From Guillardia theta CCMP2712 (lineage: Eukaryota; Cryptophyceae; Pyrenomonadales; Geminigeraceae): a stretch of DNA of 64,000 bases. How positions within the stretch are numbered: position 1 is the first letter of the stretch; the number at the start of each line of letters is the position of its first letter. The translations under genes were made by a program, and so were the position numbers. Positions 19,684-30,783 of this stretch are shown piece by piece. The stretch covers positions 90,865 to 154,864 of the forward strand of contig NW_005434589.1 in assembly GCF_000315625.1 (NCBI RefSeq), read 5' to 3'. The notes beneath the pieces are model-generated. The model had not been told where the DNA came from, searched no databases, and saw only the letters and a list, made by a program, of their open reading frames with translations.

Positions 19684-22600
19684 TCACCTGATTTCCTCCA
19701 GGGCCTGCAGCACTCCAAGCTTGTGATTGAAGACAAACGAACCCGCAACAAGCGAAGAGGCACCTGCTCAAGCTCAGACACCTTCTGCCTGTGGATCTGA
19801 CTCACCTGCTTCAAGGCAGAGCCTTGCGGTCTGAGTGTTGATGCCTCCGTCGACCATTATCTCCTGTTGTCAAATCTCAGCTCCTTGTTGCCGGCAACAG
19901 CAAGGCAGAGCTCTCCCTCTCTCACCAGGTCGGGGATGCGGTGCTCATCGATGAAGGACCTCAGCTGTTGAATCTTCTCCTTAACAGAAACTTGAAACTT
20001 CTGTCCTCCGAACCCTGGACTCTTGTCAGTCTCAACGGGTGAGTAGCAGCATGGAAAGACCTGGCTCGACCGCTAGAAGGTTGACAACATCGACTGGGCA
20101 GCACAGTCAGAGGAGGAAGACAACAAGCTGAACTACCGCAGCCCATGCTCACGAGCTCCAAGACCTGCGAGCAGGGGGTGGAGGGAGCGATGCAGACGCC
20201 ACATCTCATTCCGGCTCGCTTGACCTCTGTGAGAAGCGGATGAGCGAGCGCGGCATCTTCTCTGCTCGGCTACCTTGGCATTGCTCGACAGCCTCCTTCA
20301 GGCGATCATGGTCAACTCCACTCAAGCTCTCCAGCTGAAGAATCACTCGGTCGGCCCCAGCCTGGCAGCGAGAGCGTGCGGTCAATGATGATGTCAAGAG
20401 AAAGCGAAGATTGAGGTTGCTACCTTAGCGAGAGCTTGAATGTAACGACTCGGACGATCAACTACGAGATGAACGTCGAGCTTGAGACTTGTTCTCCTGC
20501 CGTACGATCACGATCACGCAAGCAACACAGCAGAAGAGAACCTGCGGATGGCCTGAACCATCTGTGGGCCGAAGGTGAGAGCACCAGGATCGTTAAGCTG
20601 CACGCCGTCGAACATGTCTGACCACACGTGACTGATGAGATGACGAGAAGATCAAGAGAAACCGAGATGGATCCACTCTTCGCCTGCTTCCTCGCACTGC
20701 TTGATTGCGTTGGCGATGTCAGCCCTAATCTCAATCAGATTCCTCCTCGAACCCCGCCCTATCTGCTCACCAATCGCAAGCCAGCAGTGAGGGGCAGATC
20801 TTAAAGTTTTGACGCTGTTGAGGACGTTTGACAACTTCGGGAGTCCTTGTCGCCTTCATCGTTCTGATCGCTGGCGCTAGTGGCAGGTAACTTCTCTTGT
20901 AGATCTTGTCGTACTCCGCATGCATCGCCATGTTTGGTTGGACAACTTTCTTGTTCCTCACCATCTCCTCCACAGCCCTTTCTACACTCCCTCCGTGGTA
21001 TCCTGCCCCCCAATCTCAGGTTGCAAATCTTCTCTTCCCTGCTCTCTTCACCGGTAGCAACGGCAGCGAGGATTGCGCAGCCCAGCAGAGGTCCATCGGG
21101 ACACTCTCCAACCACCTGCAAGCTTGTCAAGCACGTTTGAAAGGCAGGAGGAGGAGGGGGGAGACCACAGGTAGACCAGTCACATCCGCATGCATCTGCA
21201 GCCACAGTTGGCTTCTCGTCACTCCTCCCGCCATCTTGATCTCCCTGTCTCAGTCTGAGCAACTTCAGAGCAACGGCTCCTGGCTACCGGAACTCTACCC
21301 CAGCTGAGGACAAGCCGTCGATGCAAGCTCGAGTGCCATAGCAGACGGACTCAAGGAAAGCTCGCCACACGTGCTGCTTCCTATGAACTATTTCACTCTT
21401 GTTCTAGGCATTCTCACCACCTCTCTCTTGCCTCCTCTGCCCTCCCCTCCCCTTGCAATCTCTTCTCCTGGATCAATCTACTTCACTTTCCTGTGACTGA
21501 GCGTCAGGCCCACGAGAGCTCCGCGGGCTGTCGGGTCAGTCGTTGGAGTTCGACTTCCTGCATGCTCATTATGGGCGAATCCTGGAGTCCAGCGACGAAC
21601 CTTGAAAGGTCTCCAGCGCAACCTGTCAGACTGTCAGACATCAGTCTGTTGAACTTGTCAAAGACGAGACCAGGCCATCGCAACCGACGCTGACGTTTGC
21701 AGCCATCAGGTCGTAGTCCTTGTACTCCATGCCTACCAGCGAGTCATTCTCAGCTGCCCTCCAGCTCATCGCCTTGTATACCTTCCTCATCCTTGCCGGA
21801 GATCAGGGACTTTGACCACCTCATCACGCTCCCCGTGCTCGACTGCCCTCCCTCCACAAAGCACAGGCCAGGAAGGGGAGCTCCGACATACGCACCCCTG
21901 CTTAGGCCCTCAGACGCGCCATCCTCTTCCCAGTCTTACTCACCACATGTTCTTCGCTGTCCTCGCCTCCGACGTCACCGCCACGTGCAGGTGGCTGGAT
22001 CCAGTGATGAGCCCCAGGAGACCAGGAGCGACACACCCCAATCCCACCATCCCCACAAAAGCGTCTGGGCCGCCCTGCACGATATCTGAAGGCTCGTCAG
22101 CACAGGCTATAGCATGCTTCGAGGCCAACCGACGTGCTCGGCCAGTTGCAAGTGGTCTGCAGCTGCTTTAGTGATCTTTCCTATCACTTGCCCCATTGCA
22201 AGACATCTTGTCGGCCATTTCTCTGGATGTCTTGGTCACACGATCAGCATTCATTTCCACGCAGAGAATACCTTGCAAGTCTTCAAGGTCTATGGCTCGC
22301 AGCAGCTCTAGAGGTCTCCCCCCTGTTCCATCAGCCTTCTCGACTGCTTCTCGTCCGTTCCAATGCCACCTTGCCGCAGCATTGCAACTTGAGACACAGA
22401 GTGTCCCGGTGAGCTTGAGGTTGATGAAGTCTTGATACTCGCATATAGTAGAACTCTTCTTCCAGACCTCCGGCTCCTTCGCTTTGATCCAGAGGGCCTT
22501 GGGAAGCATCCACTCAGCACTGATAGGACCATTGCCATCACAGTTGACAGCTATCAGGCTCTTGGTGATTCCATTCTCCTTCTCATAATCCTTACATCTC

Positions 22601-23284
22601 GACAGAATTTCAGATGCCTGCTCTGCAGCTCTGCAGTCCATCCAAAGCAATGCTGGTCGCAAGGGTTTCTTGTGATCATCCAAAGCTACCACTGTGCAGC
22701 AAGTTGTATCCACACACAATGCTTTGACCCTCATGTTCACATTCTTATGAACTTGATCCGTCTGTTTGATCAATCCTCGCACTTAAACAAGCTCAATGTG
22801 AGGTCATAAAACTCTGATGAAATCAGATACCTGCTTTACCCATGCTCTGCCACCACTCGTCTGGATCCTGTTCTGCCCATCCTGGATGTGGATGCCGAGT
22901 CTCGTATGGAGCCGCAAATTGTCCCAACATGTTGCCCTTGACGTCGAACATCTGTGAGAAATTTGAATGAGGGGAGATAAGTTGGGGAGTTCATGATCCA
23001 CCGCTGCACGAATGGACTCTGTTCCACCATCGACACTTATGAACAGGGAGTCGGATGGCTGGCAGCCACCCCTGATGCGAAGCAAGGGCGACTTTCCTGC
23101 GAGCTCTCATCAAGACGATAGTCGTTCATCGACGAAAGTACCAAGACTCTTCAAGACTGTCGGGGCGGCTTGAATCTGGAACATCCAGACCGTAGCGATA
23201 GCTGGAGAGATCATCATTCCATTTCAGATCAATCCAAGTAGGAGGCACAGAAGGAGGAGAGGAGGAGAGACAGCTGTCGATCAT
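19684..23284 (-). CDS. FGGY pentulose kinase fused to ribulose-5-phosphate 3-epimerase
   Basis: Minus-strand gene of many short introns. Kinase part: SVDGGTESIR, RHPHPGWAEQDPDEWWQSMG, ALLWMDCRAAEQ, GQVIGKITKAA, QGGPDAFVGMVG (catalytic Asp), LITGSSHLH, VEGGQSSTGSV, TARGALVGLTLSH, RAFLESVCYGTRACIDGLSS, MHADVTGLPV. One uninterrupted exon (about 21015-20785) then runs from the kinase C-terminus (VRNKKVVQPNM, YDKIYKRSYLPLAP) into the epimerase start FKICPSLLACDW. Epimerase part: EEWIHLDMFDG, LTFGPQMVQAIRR, KLDVHLVVDRPSRYIQALAK, PGFGGQKF, MVDGGINTQTA, ending LEEIR at 19684. All four metal ligands (HxD, the later His, the final Asp) are present. Expected chemistry: ATP-dependent phosphorylation of a pentulose, probably D-ribulose, then epimerisation to D-xylulose 5-phosphate. 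Start at 23284 is inferred; no targeting peptide is evident. Confidence 0.88.
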
Positions 23285-23727
23285 GATCACCTGCTCGCTG
23301 CAGCAGCTTCACCACCATCCATCCCCTTCCTCCCCGGGCCGGCATGGCGGCCAAAATCCTAGTTCCTCCAATGATTTTGTAGCCGTAGATCACCGTGCCA
23401 CCCAGCGTGCTGCTCTGCTCAGTCCAGACTGTGAGTTGCTCACTCGCCGCCGCGGCCCCGGGCCTGTACGACGGACTGTAGTCAGAGGGTCAAGCCCCCT
23501 CGACTCTCTTGATAGTCCCTGTTGACTACCAGTACCGTACCCGGTACGGTTAGTTGTCATCACTGTTTATGAACGGGTTTAATTGGTCTTTCAACTTTTT
23601 TAAGGACAATTGCAATTCCCGCAGTTGCTAGCACAGACGCTACAACAGTATGTTCCCTTGCAAGTCGTCTGCCCTGCTGCAGTTCGCAGTTGCCCACAGG
23701 TCGTCAAGTAGTTCTGCAGTACCCCCG
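23285..23727. other. Spacer with GC-rich palindromic island
   Basis: Between two minus-strand genes. 23450-23560 is GC-rich with inverted words such as GTACCGTACCCGGTACGG and CTGTAGTCAG, resembling other islands in this window. No exon recognised. Confidence 0.5.
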
Positions 23728-26700
23728 TCAGCTCGTTACATGGCAAGCGTTAGCTCGACTCACATGAGAAGTTGTGTTGATGGTGTAGGTAGGCCAGCTC
23801 GAGACGTTCTTCACCTCCACGAGGCCCACAAGCCACCAGGAGCTCCTCCTGACCCGCACGGGCATGATGGAGCGGAGAATCAGCCCGCTGCTGTCATAGA
23901 ATTCCACCGTCTCGTTCCCCTTGAACTGCTGGAAGGTTTCCCCCCTGTTGATGTAGACGTTCACTGCCACCTTGTAGATCCCCTCCTGCGCCCCGAGCCC
24001 GAACGTGATCGTCTCTGGCCCGAACCCCGATACCGCGTCAACGTCCAACTGAATTCCACGGTTGGGCCCCTTGTCGTCCCAGTACACGATCCCTCCTGTA
24101 GCCGGGTCTCCTCCATCGTTGGCAATGACCCACAGGTCAAGGTCGAGAGGAGTCGCTCCCCACGTGAGGACGACGCGGAGGGTGTGAGGCGCTGGGAGAG
24201 GCACCATGACGACAACCAGCTGCAGGCTGCTGTCTGTTACTGAGAAGAAGAGATTGCGATCGACGTAGCCCGCGATCGTGAAGAGTCCGTCGTAGGAACC
24301 AGCTGGGAGGTAGATGAACGAGGAGGTGAACTGAGTCCAGACAGAGTCGGGGCAAGACTGGACAGCGGACGACGGGTTGCACGGCCTTTTGTCCAGACCA
24401 GCAGTCCCGACAGCAACCACCCGATCGCTCGAGCAAGGCTTGAATGAGCACAGGGTGGTACATCGGTCCCGCACGAGGCCTTGAGCAGGCAGCGAGTCAC
24501 AGCTGACGTTGTCGAGCTTCTGAGCGACCTGCTGGTAGGAGAGCTGGCACATGTCCCTCCCGTACATCTCGAACAGCTCCTGACACGTCTTCCCACAGAT
24601 GCTGGAGCTCTGACAAGCTGCTTCCTGTTGGCTGTCCAGGAGCCAGACCTTGTACTGCAGGTTGGTGAAGTCAGTACGGGATGAGAACTTGACCGCATCC
24701 TTGATCGTCAGCTGGACAGGATAGTATTGCACAGTCAGCGGGTTGTAGTTGTAGATGGACTGCGAGTTGGCGATCCACGTGTAATCGGAGTTTGCGTTCA
24801 CATAGAAGTAGCCCACCATCCACCACTTGGCATACCCCAGCTGGTACGAGACCGAGGTGACGTAGGAGCCCTTGATGTAGACGTCTGCCCGGAGACTCTC
24901 GCAGGAGGGAGCAGATGGACGGAAGACGGGGGTGCGCGAGTCCATGGGAGGGATCTCGACGTAGATCCTGTACTGTCCCTCCACAGCCTTGTAGAGCGAG
25001 AGCGAGCAGGAGCCGTTGATGACCTCGTTGACGTCCATCGTCTCGTTGTAGATGCTCTTGGTGTAGTGGAGCGAACAGGCCTCGACCTCAGCTTTGGCCG
25101 AGGCCACGGAGATAAGGGTGGAAGAGGGACCAGCGTACGTCTGCAAATTACTGTCGACATCATACCAGTTGTTAGAGGTACCGATGGGCAAGATGAAGAA
25201 GGATAGCTCCGGGTACTGGCTACCCCAGTTGAACACGATCCTCCCCCTTAAATCTGCTGGAGACAGGAAGAAGTTCAGGAGCTTCTTCTTCCTGTCCATG
25301 GTGAAGCAGAAAGTTCGTGAGATGTACTGGGGGACCCTCAGGGTGATGTTGTAGGAGCCGCTGGCGAGGAGAATGCCGGCCGCCCCGTCGGAGTCGGAGC
25401 TCCCTGAGGACAAGAGGACTGAGTTTGGACCGGAGATCTCGTAGGAGGAGGATTGGATGATGCCGTAGTCCCTGGCTGAACGAATGCGGAAGTAGAAAAG
25501 CTGCATCTGTGAAGACAAGGGTGAGAAGAGGGAATGGTTCTTCTTGATCAGGTGAAAGGGTCAACTACAACTCAACTGCTGGAAAGGAGGAGTGGAGGTG
25601 AGGAGCGGAGGGAAGAGGAGGGAGAAGGGTGAGGGGAAGGGGATGCGGAAGAGGAGGAGAGGAGAGGAGAGGAGAGGAGAGGAGAGGAGAGGAGAGGAGA
25701 GGAGAGGAGAGGAGAGGAGAGGAGAGGAGAGGAGAGGAGAGGAGAGGAGAGGAGGGAGGGGGTTGCATGAGATGGTAGGGATTATTACCTCCATCGCTAT
25801 GTTTTGCGTCATGTCAAAGCACAACATGGGTATGGTCGACTTGACAGACCCGACCCCCAATGAGAGGATGGGCAAAGGAGCGACAGGGATCTGCAGGTAT
25901 CCATCCACAAATGTGTCAACAACCTCAAGAGAGGAGCAGCTCCTCTGCAAGTTGTCTGTGAAGACTTTGATGTTCAACACATGCCACCAGCGCTTCAGAC
26001 TGTCTCCCGTCGTTGCGGCGCCCGCCTGTCAACCCGCCCGTCATCTCCCCCGCCTGCCAACTACCTCTCCCTCCTCAACAGGCTCTCCTTTTCCCCACCT
26101 GCACTTGATAGACAGCACGGACGAGGCTAGTCTCCGAGTACATGGTCGCGTAGATCTGGTCGCAGCTTCCTTGGAACGTCTCGAAGGTACTCTGAGCTCG
26201 CACAACCGCATACATCCTGTAGCTCCCAGTCGGGAGGTTGCCGTTCACCTGGACTGAGGCTGGAGCTTTCCTTGAGACGCGCAAGAGCAAGGAATGAGAT
26301 GATACCGCTCCCGAAGGCAACAGGTGAATCAGCCTGAAGCAGAAACTCTCCCGGCGAGCAGCCGCTCTGTGCAGCAGGACAAGGAGATATGACATGCCGG
26401 GGACCATCTGCAGTCTCGTCATGCCGGGAACATTACCTAGCTCCTCCTCCTTCACCCATGTAGAGCGCGTACGCTCCATCAGGCAGCGCGTAGGCTGAGC
26501 TTGAAACCTGAGGACCTTCATCATCCTCTGCCATGTTTCCCTCCTGCCTCGTCACCTTCTTCCATTGCCCTCCTTTCGACACGCACGTCGATTCGCTGGT
26601 GATTTTCTGGCTGGGAACAGACCACTGGGAGTAGTTAGTAAGGAGGGAGGGACCAACAGCTTGTCCTACCGTCGTGACGTTGCCTGTTGTGAAGGCGCAG

Positions 26701-28850
26701 GAATACAACTCCTTGCTGGACATGGTTCACACATCAGAGAAATACTGTAGGACAGGCAGCACGAAGAGCAGAGGTCTTCAACGAAACTCACACGGTAGAC
26801 GGGAAGACCAGCCACAAGTCCAAGTTTGAAGGAGAGTCACACCATTCCAGCACTGCAAGACGAGTGAGCGGAAAGAGGAGGAAACGATCAGTTGGTTGTG
26901 CCACCGACTGCGAGCCCGCTGCGTGTGGGTGTCTGCACGCGGGGAGTCAAGGCCGCAGCAAGGGCAGAGCAGAGGAATACCTGCATGACCGGGTACATGG
27001 CAGCTGATATCGTCTTGTTGACATTTGTGATGGTGAATGTCTTGGTGTAGAAGTAGTAACCTGATCATCATGTTTGACACACCAACCGAAACATGCAGCA
27101 TGTGAGGACTCACCTGCTCTCTCCAGCGACATTCTCACCGTGCGATACTTGATCGACAAGATCTCTTGGCAAGCGTCCAATCCTGAGCAAATGTCACAAG
27201 TCACTCAGAGAATTGACCGCGGCCCGTGGCAGCCGGATACCTATGGTATTCAATGCTCCTCTCTTGATATTTTCGACAGCATTGTTAGCTAAGACGTACT
27301 CCATCGACAAGACGGTTCCATTCCTTGGCAATTCTTGTCCTGTTCAGACAAAGACACTTAGTGTCTCTAGCAATCTTAAAGAAGATTACCTGTCATGGCG
27401 TCGAAGAGGACTGATTTCATTGTTGAATTACAGAATTTCAGACTGATCTACATTTTCATCGATCAGTTGGAAGGTTTCAAAACCAATATCAACGGGCCCT
27501 TACAGGAAATAGAGGAGGCATCAGTCTTAGAACGGAATTCCAATTCCAAAAGTGAAATTCACCCCTGCAGCAAATCTCAGCGGGTATACATACAAGATTT
27601 CGAGGTTTCCAACCTGACGAAGCTGTACTTAAAACAGGCCATGTCATCCCTGAGCACCATGAACGATCAGGGAGATCTACAATGGGTTTACAGCAAGGTT
27701 CAACAGCCCCTCACGTCATGTAACGAGTGCAGCCTGGCTGATGTATGCAAGACCAAGTCGTATGCTCGGCGTCAGCAAGTGAACCCAAACTTCCAGAGCA
27801 TCCCTTGTCTTTGAAGAGAGACAGGACTCAGTGAAGATGGGCAGAAACTAAGTTCTCTAGCTACCGTACTGACGATACGAGAGGTGCAGGGAGTGCCAGG
27901 TCAAGAACGGCAAGGAGTTTGTATCTACATCGGCGAGTCAGCAGTCAATGAGACATGTGGAAGCGTACCATCTGGAATGACAAAGTTGGAGCAATCTTGC
28001 GAGCTGGGAGCTAAGCTAATGTACTGGCGGGGGAGAAACATTAGCCTCATCGCCTCTTGTATCCTCCTTGCGCAACTACCAAAGGTGATGACGACGTGCC
28101 ATCGCTCTCCACCACGTTCGCCGATGGGGAGCAGTGTCCCATCGCACATCCATACACCCTGTTGCAAGGCAAGGTCAAGGACGAGAAGACGCTACCCCAT
28201 TGATTACCTGGTGCATATTCTTGAGAAGGTGTCTGAATATTGTTCGGATGAGGGTTGTTGGTAGTTGGCTGTTGAGCTTTTCAGACACACAGGATCGAAC
28301 ATCTGAGGGCTGACGATTCTTGTAGACGATCCTCTGGTAGCTTGTCGCCTCTTGGTCGAACACTGCACACTGTGCATTCATGTCAACTAACAACAAGAAG
28401 TCTTGAAACTTTGATTCCGATAACACCTTAGTATAATAAATGTTCTTGACATCTCTTATTAGAGAACCAAAGGCCGTAGCGCATTTCAAATCGCACTGAT
28501 CACTAGCCCTGCCATGCAGCTTAGAGAGATTGACTAGGCTTAATCATCTCATACCAGCATAAATCTCCTTGTGTCAGCTTCCGCAATGAAGTGATTGCTA
28601 TCTTACAAGGGTCGGCCAGTTCTGAGGGAGCTGGAAGTCTGGCAATGCAGATATTTCAGCAGCGGAAACACGATTGAACCACGAGTGTACCTCAAAGAAG
28701 GAAACAGATTAGTCCCATTCAAATCTGGCATTGGGCTGTACTCCACCCAAGCATGCCATCCCTGAAAGTCATCAAGACAACGATTTCCACGTCTTAGATG
28801 GCAGTATTTACCGCAACGGTGGAAAATAGTGAGGAGCAGATCACACAACA
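23728..28850 (-). CDS. Large secreted or surface protein with repeated beta-rich modules (exon map incomplete)
   Basis: The 3' exon (25509-23728) encodes nearly 600 residues with two related modules: an FNWGSQYPELSFF copy followed by YAKWWMVGYFYVN, and a better-conserved LRVVLTWGATPLDLDLWV, VYWDDKGPNRG, LDVDAVSGFGPETIT copy followed by RRSSWWLVGLVEVKN. The second copy resembles the YfaP/DUF2135-type fold (tentative). Many Cys and N-glycosylation sequons support a secretory route. Further exons lie upstream: SCSSLEVVDTFVDGYLQIPV (about 25980-25790), CAFTTGNVTTVGQAVG (about 26720), VLANNAVENIKRGALNTI and YYFYTKTFTITNVNKTI (27340-26990), and coding-like stretches at 27930-28850 (GWHAWVEYSPMPDLNG, CAVFDQEATSYQRIVYKN). 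The last group may belong to a separate gene, since one reading closes near 27870. Function unknown. Confidence 0.55.
25655..25756. repeat. (AGGAG)n microsatellite in an intron
   Basis: About 20 copies of a 5-base AGGAG unit, perfect for most of the length, inside a minus-strand intron of the secreted-protein gene. Confidence 0.95.
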
Positions 28851-29520
28851 GAGCGAGAGCGCTGAGAGATATCAGTCATTGACACCAACTCGGGATAAGT
28901 TCACCTCGTTGCCGCGCTCTTGAGGATTGCAACATCACCTCAACAGAACAATAAATCCCCGTCCATGTGCAGAAAACCCAACCAAGGAAAGCCCAGTTTT
29001 AGACTTGGCGCGGCTGGTGCGCCTCCTCAGCCTTGGAGCGTCAGCGAGAACTTCCCTTCTCGTCCTCCTCGTCCTCCTCTCCTTCTTCTCTCCTCCATGG
29101 TGCTGTCAACGCCTCCACTATGTCCGCATGCTCAGTCCTTTCCGGGCTCCTGCCATCATGTTTTGACAACCTATCACTCTTACCTGTCCACGGTGGGGTG
29201 ATCCACGAATGTTGGTCACATGGTGGGGTAGTAAGAAACCTCTTGGCATCATGTTGATTGTTTTTACAAGATGAGTGACATAGAAAAGATCAGATTGAAG
29301 GGTTCTAGAGACGAGGCCCAGAAAAAAAAAGGGGGTACAGGGTCAGACTGTCTCTTCAACGAAATGGACATCACAGGGGTGGGTCCCCAATAATGATTCA
29401 AATCGATCGAATTGTTCTGTCAATAAAAAGAATTGTTCGATTCGAATCAAATTGTTAAAACAGTGAGGATTTTTTGTTATTTTAAAGTTTTGCCAGGGCG
29501 AAACAAGCTAGGCTTTCGGC
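28851..29520. other. Divergent spacer
   Basis: Between the minus-strand secreted-protein gene and the plus-strand armadillo-like gene. It holds an A9G5 run at about 29324-29337, a short TCGAATCGAA-like palindromic area at 29400-29450 and G-runs just before the next ATG. No exon recognised. Confidence 0.45.
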
Positions 29521-30714
29521 ATGGCGGGGGAGGGGGAGGGGGAGTGGGGCGGGGAAGGAAAACGTCCTCCTCCTCCTCCTGCCTCAGCTCACCATCTCAC
29601 TCCTCCTCCTTCTCCTTATCACCACCTCTCCTCCCTTCCTACCCCATCTTCCCACCATTCTCTTCCTCCACGTTCATCCTCCAGACATAATGGTGGCGCG
29701 TCGCCCTCAAGCTGGCCGAGTGGGATGGACTACATGGAAGACGAAGAATCTATGCCAGCTCGGGGAGGGTCTAGCCTAAACTGCAGGGAGGAAGGCGGGG
29801 AGAAGTCGTTAGCTGCAGAGTTTGTGCTAGAGGACATTCCTCGTTCGATACAGAACACAAGTTTCGCGTTTGATCATGACAGAATGTGAGTTATTTGCGA
29901 GTCCTGTTTCCTCTTGTTCACGGATTCTTGTCTGTGCACTACAGTGAGAATGGAGGAGAGCGACATTTTTTCACCAACGAGCAGCTGTATGAACTTGTCT
30001 TGCCTTTGAAGTTACCTTACTTTTCTATGCCGCGATGCTGGTAGAATCGGTCAAATGGAGGAGGAGGGAGGAGGAGAGCTCAAGGTTATTCTCCTCCAGT
30101 ATTGACTCGAAGAATGATGAGTCCTTGCAGATTGGGAAAGAAAATTTCATGCTGCTTCAAGAGAGAGGTTGAGGAGCGGGGGGAGGTGGAGGAGGGGGGG
30201 AGGGGGGGGCGATGGTGGATCGGGAGGAAGGAGAATGTTTGTTGTTGTTGGAGAATGCAGGGGAAAAGAAGGGGGTTGGAGATGGAAGATGAAGGAGCAG
30301 GGAGCGATGGTTGAGGAGGGGAGAGAGGAGGAGGCAGGGAAGGGGGTTGTAAGACGGAGGATCATTTTTGTATCTCAAGTACTGAATTCTTGATTAGTTC
30401 ACGAGCTCCGCAAGAACATCCGAGAGTATGAGGAGATTGTCGACATGGTGTCTTGACGTGACTGTGAGAAGTGAAGAGAGTTGACTCCTGTCCAGTTGCC
30501 GGCCGTCAGGCAGTGGGAAGAGAACCTTGAACGCGAACTTGTCCTCCTTCGACAGAAAGTGAGTGGCAAGCGATACTTTTGTGGTTATGATGATGATGGA
30601 GTTGTTGATTATGACTATGATGATGAAGCAGTTGACGACGACGACGACGATGATATGATGGAGTTGATGATGATGACAATGACGATGACAATGACGATGA
30701 CAATGATGATGACT

Positions 30715-30783
<69 letters not shown>

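Noticed and set aside
23961-24698. Several Arg/Ser/Pro-rich frames on both strands of 23.9-25.6 kb
   Set aside because: Off-frame shadows of the conserved minus-strand secreted-protein exon.
27395-27814. Plus-strand open frame of 139 codons with a CNECSLADVC motif
   Set aside because: It lies opposite minus-strand sequence with exon-like pieces (GNLEILYVYPLRFAAGVNFT, VDIGFETFQLIDENVDQSEI) and good splice sites; no plus-strand partner exons were found. Not fully excluded.
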